A stretch of DNA of 64,000 nt. Origin: Acinetobacter geminorum. GTDB lineage: Bacteria > Pseudomonadota > Gammaproteobacteria > Pseudomonadales > Moraxellaceae. A program made the translations under genes and the position numbers. Shown piece after piece: positions 9,394-17,807 of this stretch (position 1 is the stretch's first letter; each line of letters starts with the position of its first letter). The notes beneath the pieces were generated by a model that was not told the origin of the DNA, made no database searches, and saw nothing but the letters and a program-made list of their open reading frames with translations. The stretch covers positions 62,001 to 126,000 of the forward strand of contig NZ_JABELE010000007.1 in the NCBI RefSeq assembly GCF_013009345.1, given 5' to 3'.

Positions 9394-9422
9394 AAAAAAC
9401 CCCATTTTTAGGGGCTTTTTAG
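9392..9422. terminator. Bidirectional terminator between lpxB and the DUF2797 gene
   Basis: CCCC (9400-9403) pairs with GGGG (9411-9414), flanked by A- and T-runs that give U-tracts on both strands. Confidence 0.75.
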
Positions 9423-9428
9423 ATCTAC

Positions 9429-10298
9429 TTAAGCACGTACAATCAGCTCGTAACCCGTATATTTACGAATGTTGATAACACCAATATCAAAAATTAGATA
9501 TTGACCTTTAATACCTTGTAAAACACCGCGAATTTTCGGTGTTTTATCGAGGTTTAGAGACTTAATTTTTTCAGGATATTGTTCAACTGGATAAACAAAC
9601 TCACGTGGCAATTCACTTTCTAATAGCTCAACCGTTTCGTTAAATTCAAGGTTTTGACTAAATTCTTCACGAATAGATTGAATTTTAGGGGCGAACTCTT
9701 TGATTAACTGATCACGTTGTTCAACCATATTTAAAGGTTCAGCTTCACCCTTGAGGAGTTTACGCCAATCTGTTTTATCAGCAATTAAAGAACCAAACAT
9801 GGTTTCAAGCTGACCAGATAAACGGCGTGATCCAACTTTTAAAATAGGTAAGGCTTGAGTTGCACCTTGATCTAACCAACGACCTGGCATATGGCTAACA
9901 CGAGTAATACCCACTTTTAAAGCACTTGAATTTGCCAAATATACAATATGAGGTTGGAAACAAACGCTATGGGCAAAATCATCTTCACGACATGTGCCCA
10001 AATGATAGTGACATGTTTCTGGCTTCATAATACAAAGGTCACATTCCGCTTTAGTTTTAAAACATTTGAAGCAGTGACCTTGAGAATAAGACTTCGGTGT
10101 TTTAGCGCCACAAGAGGTGCAATAAATATTACCTGTCCATTCGATTTCTAGTTCTTGTCCTAAATTAAAAGGAAGATCAATTTCTGAACGGTCTAATACA
10201 AATTTGTATTCAACATTTGCCTTGGTTGTCTGTTGATCAGTTACACTAGCATCTTTTAGGCCTGCATGCATTTTATGGCAAATGCCTTGTAGTTCCAT
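9429..10298 (-). CDS. DUF2797 zinc-ribbon-type protein of unknown function
   Basis: About 289 residues. The N-terminal third is rich in paired cysteines (CTSC, CFKC, CDLC, then CHYH and GTCRED), which probably bind zinc or a cluster. The middle has VYLANSSALKVGITR followed by PGRWLDQGATQALPI, a GIY-YIG-like arrangement (YLANS...KVGITR...RWLDQGA) that DUF2797 proteins share. The ATG at 10298 is chosen; an upstream TTG at 10322 is less likely. It is divergent from the 10338 gene with only 39 bp between starts. No function is established for the family, although the fold suggests nucleic-acid contact. Confidence 0.75.
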   Translation of the reverse strand: MELQGICHKMHAGLKDASVTDQQTTKANVEYKFVLDRSEIDLPFNLGQELEIEWTGNIYCTSCGAKTPKSYSQGHCFKCFKTKAECDLCIMKPETCHYHLGTCREDDFAHSVCFQPHIVYLANSSALKVGITRVSHMPGRWLDQGATQALPILKVGSRRLSGQLETMFGSLIADKTDWRKLLKGEAEPLNMVEQRDQLIKEFAPKIQSIREEFSQNLEFNETVELLESELPREFVYPVEQYPEKIKSLNLDKTPKIRGVLQGIKGQYLIFDIGVINIRKYTGYELIVRA

Positions 10299-10337
10299 AA
10301 AGTTTAAACTCACATCTTTCAATTAAGGGTTGCAGTT

Positions 10338-10799
10338 ATGGCTGAACAAAATGTCATCACTTCTATGCTAGACGATTTATCAAATGAACAGCCCATTCAT
10401 ACTGCACTTTGTATTGGCCAGAAAATTGACCAGAATAACGCAATTCAATGGCACTATTTTACCGTAACTGAGCTTTTAAGTCTGCCTTTTACTCAGCGTT
10501 ATGATTTAGGTTTTGTACTGTTTGATACTGATGAAATGCAGAACATCAGCGATGTGCAAAAATCACAATTATTAGTAAAGCTAAGAGATTTATTAGCAAA
10601 AAGAATTGTTGTAGTAAGCAAGCGTAGTGATGAGCAGCTTTTGCGTTCTTTGGGTTTTACGCAATTGATTGATAAGACATCACATGATAGTGATTTCGCT
10701 TTATGGCAATTTAACATCTTGACCTATAAACATGTACCAGATTGGTTTAATTCAAAGTTCTGGGCAAACCCGGAAAATTGGAATAAATTCCGCTGGTAA
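10338..10799 (+). CDS. Hypothetical protein, Rossmann-like (resembles DUF6231)
   Basis: A 153-residue soluble protein with AGGG eight bases before the ATG. It reads like a shortened nucleotide- or SAM-binding fold: IHTALCIGQK, then RYDLGFVLFDTDEM, then KRIVVVSKRSDEQLLRSLGFTQ. The C-terminus is rich in aromatic residues (DWFNSKFWANPENWNKFRW). It resembles proteins called DUF6231 in Acinetobacter and Pseudomonas, but I recognise it only by general shape. No catalytic motif is evident. It shares a short divergent promoter region with the DUF2797 gene. Confidence 0.6.
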   Translation: MAEQNVITSMLDDLSNEQPIHTALCIGQKIDQNNAIQWHYFTVTELLSLPFTQRYDLGFVLFDTDEMQNISDVQKSQLLVKLRDLLAKRIVVVSKRSDEQLLRSLGFTQLIDKTSHDSDFALWQFNILTYKHVPDWFNSKFWANPENWNKFRW

Positions 10800-10898
10800 A
10801 AGGGCTTTAAATCTCTTTCAAAATTTAACAATTTGGCTTTTGCTGTCTTAACAAGAATCCGCGTATGCTCATGTATAAACCATACATAAGAGTTACTC

Positions 10899-11492
10899 AT
10901 GACAAATTTAAGCAACATTGTAGAAGTTTTGGCTAAACAGGCTTTAGGTGGAAATCAGCAAGCATCAGGTCAAGGCGGTTTAGGTGGAATTTTAGGTTCA
11001 GTACTAGGACAAATGGGGAGCAATACTTCTTCTGGCGCTCAAGGTGGCCTTGGAGGAGTATTAGGTTCTGTATTAGGGCAAGTGACAGGTAATAATAACA
11101 GTATACCTCAAGCAGGTGGCGGCGTACAAAGTTTATTGATTGCAGTTGTGCCTTTAATTTTGGGCTGGGTACAGCAACAAGGCGGTTTGCAGTCTGCTTT
11201 GGAAAAGCTAAAAGGTGCTGGTTTAGGTAGCCAAGTTCAAAGTTGGGTTGACCCAAATCAGACTAATAGCGAAGTTCCAACTCAACAATTGCAGAGTTTA
11301 TTTAATCCCGCCGACATCGAGCAAGTTGCTGCTCAAGCTCAAGCGCCAAAAGAACAGGTTTATAGTGCAATTGCTTCCGTTTTACCTCAAGTCATTGACT
11401 CGTTAACACCTCAAGGTGATAGTACTGACCATCAAGAAGCCAACCAAGATATTCAAAACGTTATGAATCTGGTAAGTGGTTTCTTAAAGTAA
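10899..11492 (+). CDS. YidB-like DUF937 family protein with glycine/glutamine-rich repeats
   Basis: A 197-residue protein. Residues about 18-62 hold two near-copies of QGGLGGILGSVLGQ, a low-complexity helix-glycine repeat. A hydrophobic segment (SLLIAVVPLILGWVQQQGG, about 79-97) and a conserved FNPADIEQVAAQAQAPKEQV block follow, typical of DUF937/YidB proteins. The C-terminal half (VYSAIASVLPQVIDSLTPQG) matches the family end. Function is unknown. It is a single-gene unit followed by two stacked terminators. Confidence 0.75.
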   Translation: MTNLSNIVEVLAKQALGGNQQASGQGGLGGILGSVLGQMGSNTSSGAQGGLGGVLGSVLGQVTGNNNSIPQAGGGVQSLLIAVVPLILGWVQQQGGLQSALEKLKGAGLGSQVQSWVDPNQTNSEVPTQQLQSLFNPADIEQVAAQAQAPKEQVYSAIASVLPQVIDSLTPQGDSTDHQEANQDIQNVMNLVSGFLK

Positions 11493-11504
11493 GCTACAAG
11501 GTAA

Positions 11505-11538
11505 AAAAAGCCGATATAAAAATATTGGCTTTTTAAAA
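11505..11538 (+). terminator. Terminator of the DUF937 gene
   Basis: AGCCGATAT (11509-11517) pairs with ATATTGGCT (11522-11530) with one G-T wobble, followed by TTTT on the plus strand. Confidence 0.75.
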
Positions 11539-11547
11539 CTGAATAAT

Positions 11548-11577
11548 AAAATAAAAGGGCGTTAGCCCTTTTATTTT
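11548..11577. terminator. Second terminator, mainly for the convergent porin gene
   Basis: A perfect 13-bp stem (11548-11560 with 11565-11577) has a GTTA tetraloop and A/T-rich outer arms, so it works in both directions. It lies 24 bp past the porin stop. Confidence 0.85.
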
Positions 11578-11600
11578 AGATTTGAATCAAACTTAACTTA

Positions 11601-12719
11601 TTAGAAGTTATATTCGATACCAGTACCTACAACAGTTTGTTTGTCGTCTTCTTTAATCCAGTCGCGTTTTTGTTGAGCAACAATACCGTAGAAGCGAGCT
11701 TGTTTGTTGATTTGGTAATCAAGACCTAAACCGTACAAGTCGATTTTACGATCTTGTTTGCCACTTACTTGTGTTTCAGCAGAAGCGTATTCTGCTTTTA
11801 CTTTAAGTTTAGTGTTTGGAATTTTATAAGCAGCTGTTACTGCATATGCTTCTTCTTCTAAACCTTTGTAGTTTGTATAAGTATCTGTAGTTTTATCAAC
11901 ACCATCTACACGCGTAGTTTTTGACGTTTTATAAGCAGTCAAGTCATCAGTAGGTTCAGCATGTTGCCATAAAGCACCTACTACAAAACCAGATTTAGCA
12001 ATATCATAAGAACCAGTTACACGGTAAGCATCTGTATAGACATCTTTTAGACCGTAAGCTGCATATTTACCTTTAATACCAAAGTCACCAGCTGCAGCAA
12101 TTGCTAAACCAAGGTCTTTGTTCTCGTAGCCAATTGAAGTTGATACAGAGTCAAAGCTATCATTTTTGCTGTCTTTACCAGTTTCCCCTTGTTTGCTATC
12201 AGAGGTGCTTTCACCAGTTTGAGCCATGATGTTGAACTTTAAACCAGCTAATAATTTAGGGTCTAATTCAAAACCGATTACGTTATCTAAACGGTTTTCA
12301 CCATACATGATATTAGTAATATCTAAACGTGTATCGTCATTAAAGATGTCTTGGTTACCACCAGCAGCAGTTTTGAAGTAAGAATCATACTTACCTACTT
12401 TTAAGGTACCAACACCTTCAGTTTTTAAACCGATAAAACGGTTACGAGCACTAAGGTCAGTATCAGAACCTGAACCATCAGTAGAAATTGCCCATTCAGC
12501 TAAATAAACAGCAGATAACTTGTCAGTTAATTTCTCTTCGCCTTTTACCCCAATACGAGAAGAGTTTGAGTTAACTTCGGTAACGTCACTTTTACCATCG
12601 AAATTTTTATTATCAACTTGGTTAATAGAAACATTTAGTTTGCCATACAAAGTTGGCGCTGCTTGCACCGCGTTTACGCTCAAAGTTGCAACTGCGGCAG
12701 CGAGTAGCAATTTCTTCAT
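11601..12719 (-). CDS. Gram-negative general porin (16-strand type)
   Basis: A 372-residue outer-membrane protein. It starts with the signal peptide MKKLLLAAAVATLSVNAVQA, with mature protein from APTLYGKLNVSIN, the usual first strand of general porins. VGKYDSYFK, a DNVIGFELDPKLLAGLKFN strand and a C-terminal strand ending GTGIEYNF with the terminal Phe needed for BAM-dependent insertion complete the pattern. TTGGAGA precedes the ATG. It probably forms a trimeric diffusion pore; selectivity is unknown. It is transcribed alone, with its own 255-bp upstream region separated from the HIT gene by a terminator. Confidence 0.85.
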   Translation of the reverse strand: MKKLLLAAAVATLSVNAVQAAPTLYGKLNVSINQVDNKNFDGKSDVTEVNSNSSRIGVKGEEKLTDKLSAVYLAEWAISTDGSGSDTDLSARNRFIGLKTEGVGTLKVGKYDSYFKTAAGGNQDIFNDDTRLDITNIMYGENRLDNVIGFELDPKLLAGLKFNIMAQTGESTSDSKQGETGKDSKNDSFDSVSTSIGYENKDLGLAIAAAGDFGIKGKYAAYGLKDVYTDAYRVTGSYDIAKSGFVVGALWQHAEPTDDLTAYKTSKTTRVDGVDKTTDTYTNYKGLEEEAYAVTAAYKIPNTKLKVKAEYASAETQVSGKQDRKIDLYGLGLDYQINKQARFYGIVAQQKRDWIKEDDKQTVVGTGIEYNF

Positions 12720-12935
12720 TGAGATTTCTCCAAAACTATTTTAAAAATGGCGTATGCCTAGCTAACTATTTATTTTGTAGTTGACTTGTGTACAAAAAAT
12801 TACAGAAGCTCACCAACTTGCTAAGCAGTATCGGTAAACTTTGTGACAGGGAAGTGAAGAATAAATGACAGTTTTATGACGTTTAAAATTTAGTAATAAA
12901 TTAGTTTCTTTGCATTTTTATAGTTTGAAGATGAA

Positions 12936-12963
12936 AAAAAGCGGAGCCTAAACTCCGCTTTAA
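12936..12963 (-). terminator. Terminator of the HIT gene
   Basis: AAAGCGGAG (12938-12946) pairs with CTCCGCTTT (12953-12961), with a run of seven T on the minus strand. Confidence 0.85.
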
Positions 12964-12974
12964 CCATTTAAAAA

Positions 12975-13388
12975 TCAAAGAGCTGCTTTAATTTTTTCAG
13001 CTAATTCTTTAATTTTTTCTTGATCTCCTAATTCAACAGCATGGCGTCCAAGATGATGCACATTTGTTGGAATTAGGTGAAAATGAACATGTGGAACAGT
13101 TTGTCCTGCTGCTGCTCCAGAAAGTTGCATCAATACAATACCTTCCAAATTGAGCGCTTTTTCCATTGCCTTAGCAATCTTTTGAACAATTTGTATAGTA
13201 TAGGCTGCTGCTTCAGCAGGTAAGTCTAGCAGTGTTACAGCAGGTGTTTTTGGAATAACTAATGTATGACCATCGGCTTGAGGCATAATATCCATAAAAG
13301 CTAGAACTTGATCATCTTCATAGACTTTTATCGCTGGAAGTTCTCCACGTAAAATTTTTGCGAAGATATTTTGATCATCGTATGCCAT
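12975..13388 (-). CDS. HIT (histidine triad) family nucleotide-binding protein
   Basis: A 137-residue cytoplasmic protein. It opens with NIFAKILRGELPAIKVYED, as HinT-type proteins do, and has the catalytic triad HVHFH (His100, His102, His104) followed by LIPT. The family hydrolyses nucleoside phosphoramidates and adenylylated small molecules; the physiological substrate is not known here. It is 17 bp downstream of the YARHG gene on the same strand, so the two are likely cotranscribed. Confidence 0.92.
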   Translation of the reverse strand: MAYDDQNIFAKILRGELPAIKVYEDDQVLAFMDIMPQADGHTLVIPKTPAVTLLDLPAEAAAYTIQIVQKIAKAMEKALNLEGIVLMQLSGAAAGQTVPHVHFHLIPTNVHHLGRHAVELGDQEKIKELAEKIKAAL

Positions 13389-13405
13389 GTATTATTCCTT
13401 TAAAA

Positions 13406-13675
13406 TTATTTACATTTCAATTCTTTTTGACGTTCTTTAATCGCGTCAAGACGTTGTTGTTCTTTGTCAGAAAACTTTGGTTTTGTCGTATGACAGTTTT
13501 CATTACCATATTTTTCTTTAGCATCAGGATCTTTAAAACAAAAGCCTTTTGACGCATAAATCAAATTGTAATCATCTTGCAATTTTTGACATTCTTGCTC
13601 AGGTGTTGCAGCTTGTACGCCTAAACTAGCAATGCTCACCATGCCAGTAAAGACTGCAACCATAAATTTATTCAT
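13406..13675 (-). CDS. Small exported YARHG-domain protein
   Basis: An 89-residue protein. Residues 1-22 form a Sec signal peptide ending in GVQAA. The mature part is a single domain that fits the YARHG pattern: a Tyr/Ala/Gly core (LIYASKGFCFKDPDAKEKYG), then a lysine-proline segment and an E-x-x-R-L-x-x-I helix ending in KELKCK. It has four cysteines in the mature part (CQKL, GFCF, ENCH, LKCK), enough for two disulfides. YARHG domains are extracytoplasmic and are thought to bind cell-wall or peptide components. The cotranscribed HIT gene gives no functional clue. Confidence 0.7.
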   Translation of the reverse strand: MNKFMVAVFTGMVSIASLGVQAATPEQECQKLQDDYNLIYASKGFCFKDPDAKEKYGNENCHTTKPKFSDKEQQRLDAIKERQKELKCK

Positions 13676-14162
13676 GAGCTTTTCCTCAGTTAAAGGTATG
13701 AACCTGTACTCAATATAAGGTTTCTTACCAATATTTCAATGACTATTAATTACTCAAGTGTCATTTTGGTTTAGAATTTGTTCAGAGATTGAATAAAGTT
13801 ATTAAATATCAATAATTTAAAAAATATCAAATAAAACATAAGCTTAAGTGGTTATTTATATATTTTTCAATAATCTGATTCTTATCTAGCCCCTTATGAC
13901 TCACAGTTTTGGCCGATATAAAATACTTGTGTTTTGTTGTAATGATCTAAAATTTGATGGAAGGGCTCAGGGTTTTTGTTTACTACTATAGAAGCCTTTT
14001 AGCATGTAATCTGGACAATGAAAAAACCAGTTATTAATAACATTATCAAAAGTATGAAATGTGATAATTATTATGTTTTAAATGAAAGATGTATTGATTT
14101 TGCATATTTTAACTTCTATTATAGTGCCCTTAATTGCTGCGTTTGATAGTTTTTGTTTTTAT
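13676..14162. other. AT-rich intergenic stretch, possible small-RNA region
   Basis: No convincing gene of normal size is found. The stretch ends in a strong plus-strand terminator (14163-14196) with no gene feeding it, so it may encode an untranslated RNA. A 42-codon reading frame (14018-14146) exists, but it has poor initiation signals and unusual composition. Confidence 0.4.
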
Positions 14163-14196
14163 AGCCCATTTCTCCAAATGAAATGGGCTTTTTTTA
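14163..14196 (+). terminator. Strong orphan terminator
   Basis: AGCCCATTT (14163-14171) pairs with AAATGGGCT (14181-14189), followed by eight T. The nearest upstream plus-strand gene is over 2.6 kb away, so it must end a transcript that starts within 13676-14160. Confidence 0.8.
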
Positions 14197-14413
14197 TTTA
14201 AAGTTATTTCTAATCATGAAAAATAAGCGGTTTAGAATGATATAAATTTTACACTATATTTTATTTTTTGTGATCGACTTGACATGGCACTTTCACAATT
14301 GATCTGGTAGTTACTTTCTACCCTCATACCCTTACACATAGTAATAGTATATTCATCATACTTCTTTAAAGGATCTAGTCGTTCGTTCAGACTAAATATT
14401 GAAGGAATAGGTG

Positions 14414-14878
14414 ATGTCACAATTTTTACTAATTGCTGAAAAAGTTTATAAAAAGTTCGAAGAAGAAAAGCTTTTCTCCGAGGATGTAATTGGACACTTG
14501 AATAGCTTAGTCAGTATTATCCGGCAAGAGATAAAAGACACTTCATACAAACTAAAATATAACTTTATTGATTTTGAAGAATGTTTAAATAAACCTGCAA
14601 AGGAATGTTCAGTTAAACTCGATATCAGCTTAATGCCAATTTATAAGAATAAAAGTGAGTACATTATGTGGTTAGCGAGTTTTATCGAAAAAATTACTCT
14701 AGGTGGAAGAGAAAAGCTTCCACCGCTTACAAATAGTTTACTACCGAGCTGTATAGTGACTAATCCTTATGTAACAAAACTAGAGCAGGCAAAGGACTCT
14801 TCTGAAAAAAGTGCACAGATGATTGTAAATTACTTTAAATCATCCGATTATAAAAAAGTTAATAAAGTGCCTTCATAG
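14414..14878 (+). CDS. Hypothetical protein, cytoplasmic, 154 residues
   Basis: The ATG at 14414 has GAAGGA eight bases upstream, better than the GTG at 14411. The protein is mostly helical and charged, without signal peptide or membrane segment. Short blocks such as RQEIKDTSYKLKYNFIDFEE and MPIYKNKSEYIMWLASFIEK give no family I recognise. It lies in an AT-rich stretch beside the orphan terminator and reads convergently with the following hydrolase gene. It is probably an accessory gene restricted to some Acinetobacter; function unknown. Confidence 0.55.
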   Translation: MSQFLLIAEKVYKKFEEEKLFSEDVIGHLNSLVSIIRQEIKDTSYKLKYNFIDFEECLNKPAKECSVKLDISLMPIYKNKSEYIMWLASFIEKITLGGREKLPPLTNSLLPSCIVTNPYVTKLEQAKDSSEKSAQMIVNYFKSSDYKKVNKVPS

Positions 14879-14991
14879 TGAAAATAATAATTTTCTATTA
14901 AAACAATAATATTATTGGTAAATGCACCGTTATGCGATGGTTTATTCCATCCAAGCGAATAAAAGCAATAGATTGAATCATGAGCGTATTT

Positions 14992-16077
14992 TTAAATTTG
15001 TGTTGATCGTTCAGTGAGCCATTTTGCTAGTTGTGGCCAGAACTCCAATGCACTTGCCTGACTCGACATGAGGCCCAAATGACCGCCAGGGATGAGAGTA
15101 AACGTAACATCTTGGCTACTGGTTAATTGGCTTAATGGTTGAGCTGCATCAGCGGTAACCAGTTGATCACTACGACCAGCGCCCACTAAGAGAGAACAGT
15201 CAATATTTTTTAATTCTATTTTTTTATTTTTTAACTGGATAAAGCCGCGCTTCAATGGATTTTGCAACCAAACATTGAACAACATGTCCTGATTAATTCC
15301 GCCCGGGTAATCAATCATATTATTTAAAAAGTTACTTAAAGTGGCATGCTCTTGCACAAATTGTAGGTCATCAAGATTCTTTAGTAGTTGAATATGTCCA
15401 TCAAACCAGCCTTTAGGATCAAGAATTTTGAAACCTAAAGAGTTTAAAATTCCAGGACTATGAATCAAACGTTTTGGTAGTCCAGAGTAAATACGGTCTT
15501 GAATTTTTTTATTGCGACCAATCGCGTTGTTTATAGCTCGGTAGAGTTTTCCAATATAACCAGAAGCATAACTGTCTATTGGACTACCAAGTACGATAAG
15601 GTTTTTAACATAATTGGGTTGATTTAAAGCGGTATATAAAGTGACAAATATGCCAGCCATACTCCAGCCATGAAGCGAGATTTGTTCACTTCCAGAATGT
15701 GTTCGGACAAGTTGTATTGCTTGAGGAATAAACCCTTCAATAAATGATAAAAAATTAAGATGTCTATCTTTAAAATTTAAGCGGCCCCAATCCACAAGAT
15801 ATACGTCAAAACCTACATTTTGGAAGTATTTAATAAGAGAGCGATAGGGATATAAATCATATATCGCCATATTAATAGCGAGTGGTGCAACAAATACTAA
15901 CGGTTCTTTAAATTGTTTTTGAGTAGCTGCGTAATAACGAATACGAGTTTGATTGAATTCACCAATCACTTCATAAGGAGTGCTTTGTGACAAAACCAAT
16001 GTTTTTGGGCGAAATAGTCGGGTAGAGAGGTGCTTGATTTGACTTTGTTCAGAGACAATGGACTTTAAGCGTTTCAT
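14992..16077 (-). CDS. Alpha/beta hydrolase related to PHA synthase (PhaC-like)
   Basis: A 361-residue protein whose core aligns with class III polyhydroxyalkanoate synthases: PLVFVAPLAINMAIYDL (oxyanion region), a GFDVYLVDWG strand, the nucleophile elbow HGWSMAG (Ser139), a GRSDQLV acid region and PGGHLGL with the catalytic His. True PhaC enzymes have Cys at the elbow (G-x-C-x-G), whereas here it is Ser, so this is more likely a hydrolase, acyltransferase or depolymerase of the same fold. There are no phaB, phaE or phasin neighbours. It is divergent from metZ with 137 bp between starts. Confidence 0.75.
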   Translation of the reverse strand: MKRLKSIVSEQSQIKHLSTRLFRPKTLVLSQSTPYEVIGEFNQTRIRYYAATQKQFKEPLVFVAPLAINMAIYDLYPYRSLIKYFQNVGFDVYLVDWGRLNFKDRHLNFLSFIEGFIPQAIQLVRTHSGSEQISLHGWSMAGIFVTLYTALNQPNYVKNLIVLGSPIDSYASGYIGKLYRAINNAIGRNKKIQDRIYSGLPKRLIHSPGILNSLGFKILDPKGWFDGHIQLLKNLDDLQFVQEHATLSNFLNNMIDYPGGINQDMLFNVWLQNPLKRGFIQLKNKKIELKNIDCSLLVGAGRSDQLVTADAAQPLSQLTSSQDVTFTLIPGGHLGLMSSQASALEFWPQLAKWLTERSTQI

Positions 16078-16214
16078 CTTTCTTTTACCAACTATTTACT
16101 AAAGTTGAATAAAGTCTAAGCGATAATTTTAAGGTTTACCTTGACCTTAAATACCCTAGACACTCAAAATGATGATAGTTTTTTTAGTACATGACCAGTA
16201 AAGGCGAACATTTA

Positions 16215-17402
16215 ATGAACCAGTCTGATGATTTAGAATACCAACTTGATACTTTAGCCATTCGTACCGGACATACTCGTAGTTTTGAAGGTGAGCATGG
16301 CGAACCGATTTTTTTGACTTCATCATTTGTATATGAAAACGCTGCTGAAGCGGCTGCAAAATTTTCTGGTCAGGTTCAAGGAAATATCTATTCTCGTTTT
16401 ACCAATCCGACTGTATCGATGTTCGAAAAACGCTTAGCTGCTTTAGATGGAGCTGAAAGAGCTGTTGCGACAAGCTCGGGAATGGGCGCGATTTTGTCAG
16501 TTGCTATGGCATATCTAAAAGCGGGTGATCATGTTATTTGCTCAAGAGCAGTTTTTGGTTCAGTTGTTGCCTTATTTGAAAAATATATAGCCAAGTTTGG
16601 CGTAGATATTACATTTGTTGATTTATGTGATTTAGACGAATGGAAAAATGCCGTACGTCCTGAAACCAAACTTTTCTTTGTTGAGTCACCGTCTAACCCT
16701 CTAGCTGAGATTGCAGATATACAAGCTCTAGCAGATATCGCCCATGCGAATGGCGCATTACTTGCGGTTGATAACAGTTTCTGTACACCTGTTTTGCAGC
16801 AACCACTAAAGTTTGGTGCGGATCTTGTGATTTACTCTGCGACTAAATACTTAGATGGCCAAGGCCGTGCATTAGGCGGTGCTGTTGTTGGTAATCATCA
16901 GTTGTTAGAAGAAGTTTTCGGTGTTGTTCGTACGCTTGGACCATCAATGAGCCCATTTAATGCATGGGTTTTCTTAAAAGGTCTAGAAACTTTACGTTTA
17001 CGTATGAAAGCACACTGTGAGAGTGCTCAAATTCTTGCAGAATGGTTATCTAGTCATGAAAAGGTAGAGAGGGTTTACTACGCTGGTTTACCAGCTCATG
17101 AAGGTCATGAACTTGCTGCTAAACAGCAAAATGGCTTTGGCGGTATTGTATCCTTCGTTGTTAAAGGCGAGCGTGAAGGTGCTTGGAAGGTTATTGATAA
17201 TACTAAGTTTATCTCGATTACCGGTAATCTAGGTGATGTGAAATCGACGATTACCCACCCAGCAACCACAACTCATGGCAAACTTTCTGTTGAAGCAAAA
17301 GAAGCTGCTGGTATTCAAGAAGGTCTAATTCGTGTTTCTGTGGGTCTAGAAGATATTAATGACATTATTGGTGATATCTCACGTGGGTTAGATTTAATCT
17401 AA
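16215..17402 (+). CDS. metZ: O-succinylhomoserine sulfhydrylase MetZ
   Basis: A PLP enzyme of the Cys/Met-metabolism family that makes homocysteine directly from O-succinylhomoserine and sulfide. Motifs are YSRFTNPTVSMFEKRLAALDGAE, AVATSSGMGA, FVESPSNP, AVDNSFCTP with the PLP-contacting Asp, and SATKYLDGQGR with the PLP lysine (about residue 211 from this start). The ATG at 16215 is chosen over 16191 because AAGGCGA precedes it. About 395 residues is the family size. The pattern fits MetZ better than cystathionine gamma-synthase or gamma-lyase. It is a single-gene unit with a downstream terminator. Confidence 0.92.
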   Translation: MNQSDDLEYQLDTLAIRTGHTRSFEGEHGEPIFLTSSFVYENAAEAAAKFSGQVQGNIYSRFTNPTVSMFEKRLAALDGAERAVATSSGMGAILSVAMAYLKAGDHVICSRAVFGSVVALFEKYIAKFGVDITFVDLCDLDEWKNAVRPETKLFFVESPSNPLAEIADIQALADIAHANGALLAVDNSFCTPVLQQPLKFGADLVIYSATKYLDGQGRALGGAVVGNHQLLEEVFGVVRTLGPSMSPFNAWVFLKGLETLRLRMKAHCESAQILAEWLSSHEKVERVYYAGLPAHEGHELAAKQQNGFGGIVSFVVKGEREGAWKVIDNTKFISITGNLGDVKSTITHPATTTHGKLSVEAKEAAGIQEGLIRVSVGLEDINDIIGDISRGLDLI

Positions 17403-17423
17403 TTAAGTTATGTTTGTTATGGA

Positions 17424-17456
17424 AAAGTCACATTCATTTTAATGTGGCTTTTTTTG
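17424..17456 (+). terminator. Terminator of metZ
   Basis: AGTCACATT (17426-17434) pairs with AATGTGGCT (17441-17449, one wobble), followed by seven T. Confidence 0.85.
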
Positions 17457-17570
17457 TTACTTATAAGCAACAATAGCAATAAAAAGTCTACGTTTTGTTA
17501 TAAAACAGTCTAAAATTTCAACGTATAAAAGCTCTAAATTTAATAAAAATAACAAAGAGAGTCTTTAGTC

Positions 17571-17807
17571 ATGCTTAAACCAATAATTATTTTAGTTGCG
17601 ATAGGGGCAATTGGTCTAGTTGGATATAGAGTATTTGCTCAAAAAGATGAACCAACACAGATGAGTGAAACTGTATTATTAATTAATGATGCAAACAAAT
17701 CAGTTCAAAACGCTGATCTTTCAATAGAAAAAGCCAATACTTCTTTCAAGAATGTTCCTTTAAGTGAATATAAACCAAACAATAAAAGTCTACAGGCTGC
17801 CCAGTAA
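17571..17807 (+). CDS. Small single-helix membrane protein, unknown (paralogue of 58265 gene)
   Basis: A 78-residue protein with one N-terminal membrane helix (IIILVAIGAIGLVGYRVF, about residues 5-22) and a polar tail predicted to be helical. The segment LINDANKSVQNADLSIEKANTS resembles LLKEAEQSIASAETSVNKANS of the 60-residue protein at 58265, with the same Leu-x(6)-Ser/Ala-x-x(6) heptad feel. An AGAGAG sequence precedes the ATG. It is not obviously in an operon: metZ ends in a terminator and ybaB lies 263 bp away. No known family is recognised; it may act as a membrane-tethered coiled-coil adaptor. Confidence 0.6.
   Translation: MLKPIIILVAIGAIGLVGYRVFAQKDEPTQMSETVLLINDANKSVQNADLSIEKANTSFKNVPLSEYKPNNKSLQAAQ

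Noticed and set aside
14018..14146. 42-codon frame before the orphan terminator
   Set aside because: Only a weak GGA precedes the ATG and the composition is that of AT-rich noise with cysteines and tyrosines; an RNA explains the terminator equally well.
14232..14420. 62-codon minus-strand frame overlapping the start of the 14414 gene
   Set aside because: It needs a GTG start without a ribosome site and overlaps a better-supported gene start. The peptide looks almost natural, so it could be a remnant, but nothing confirms this.
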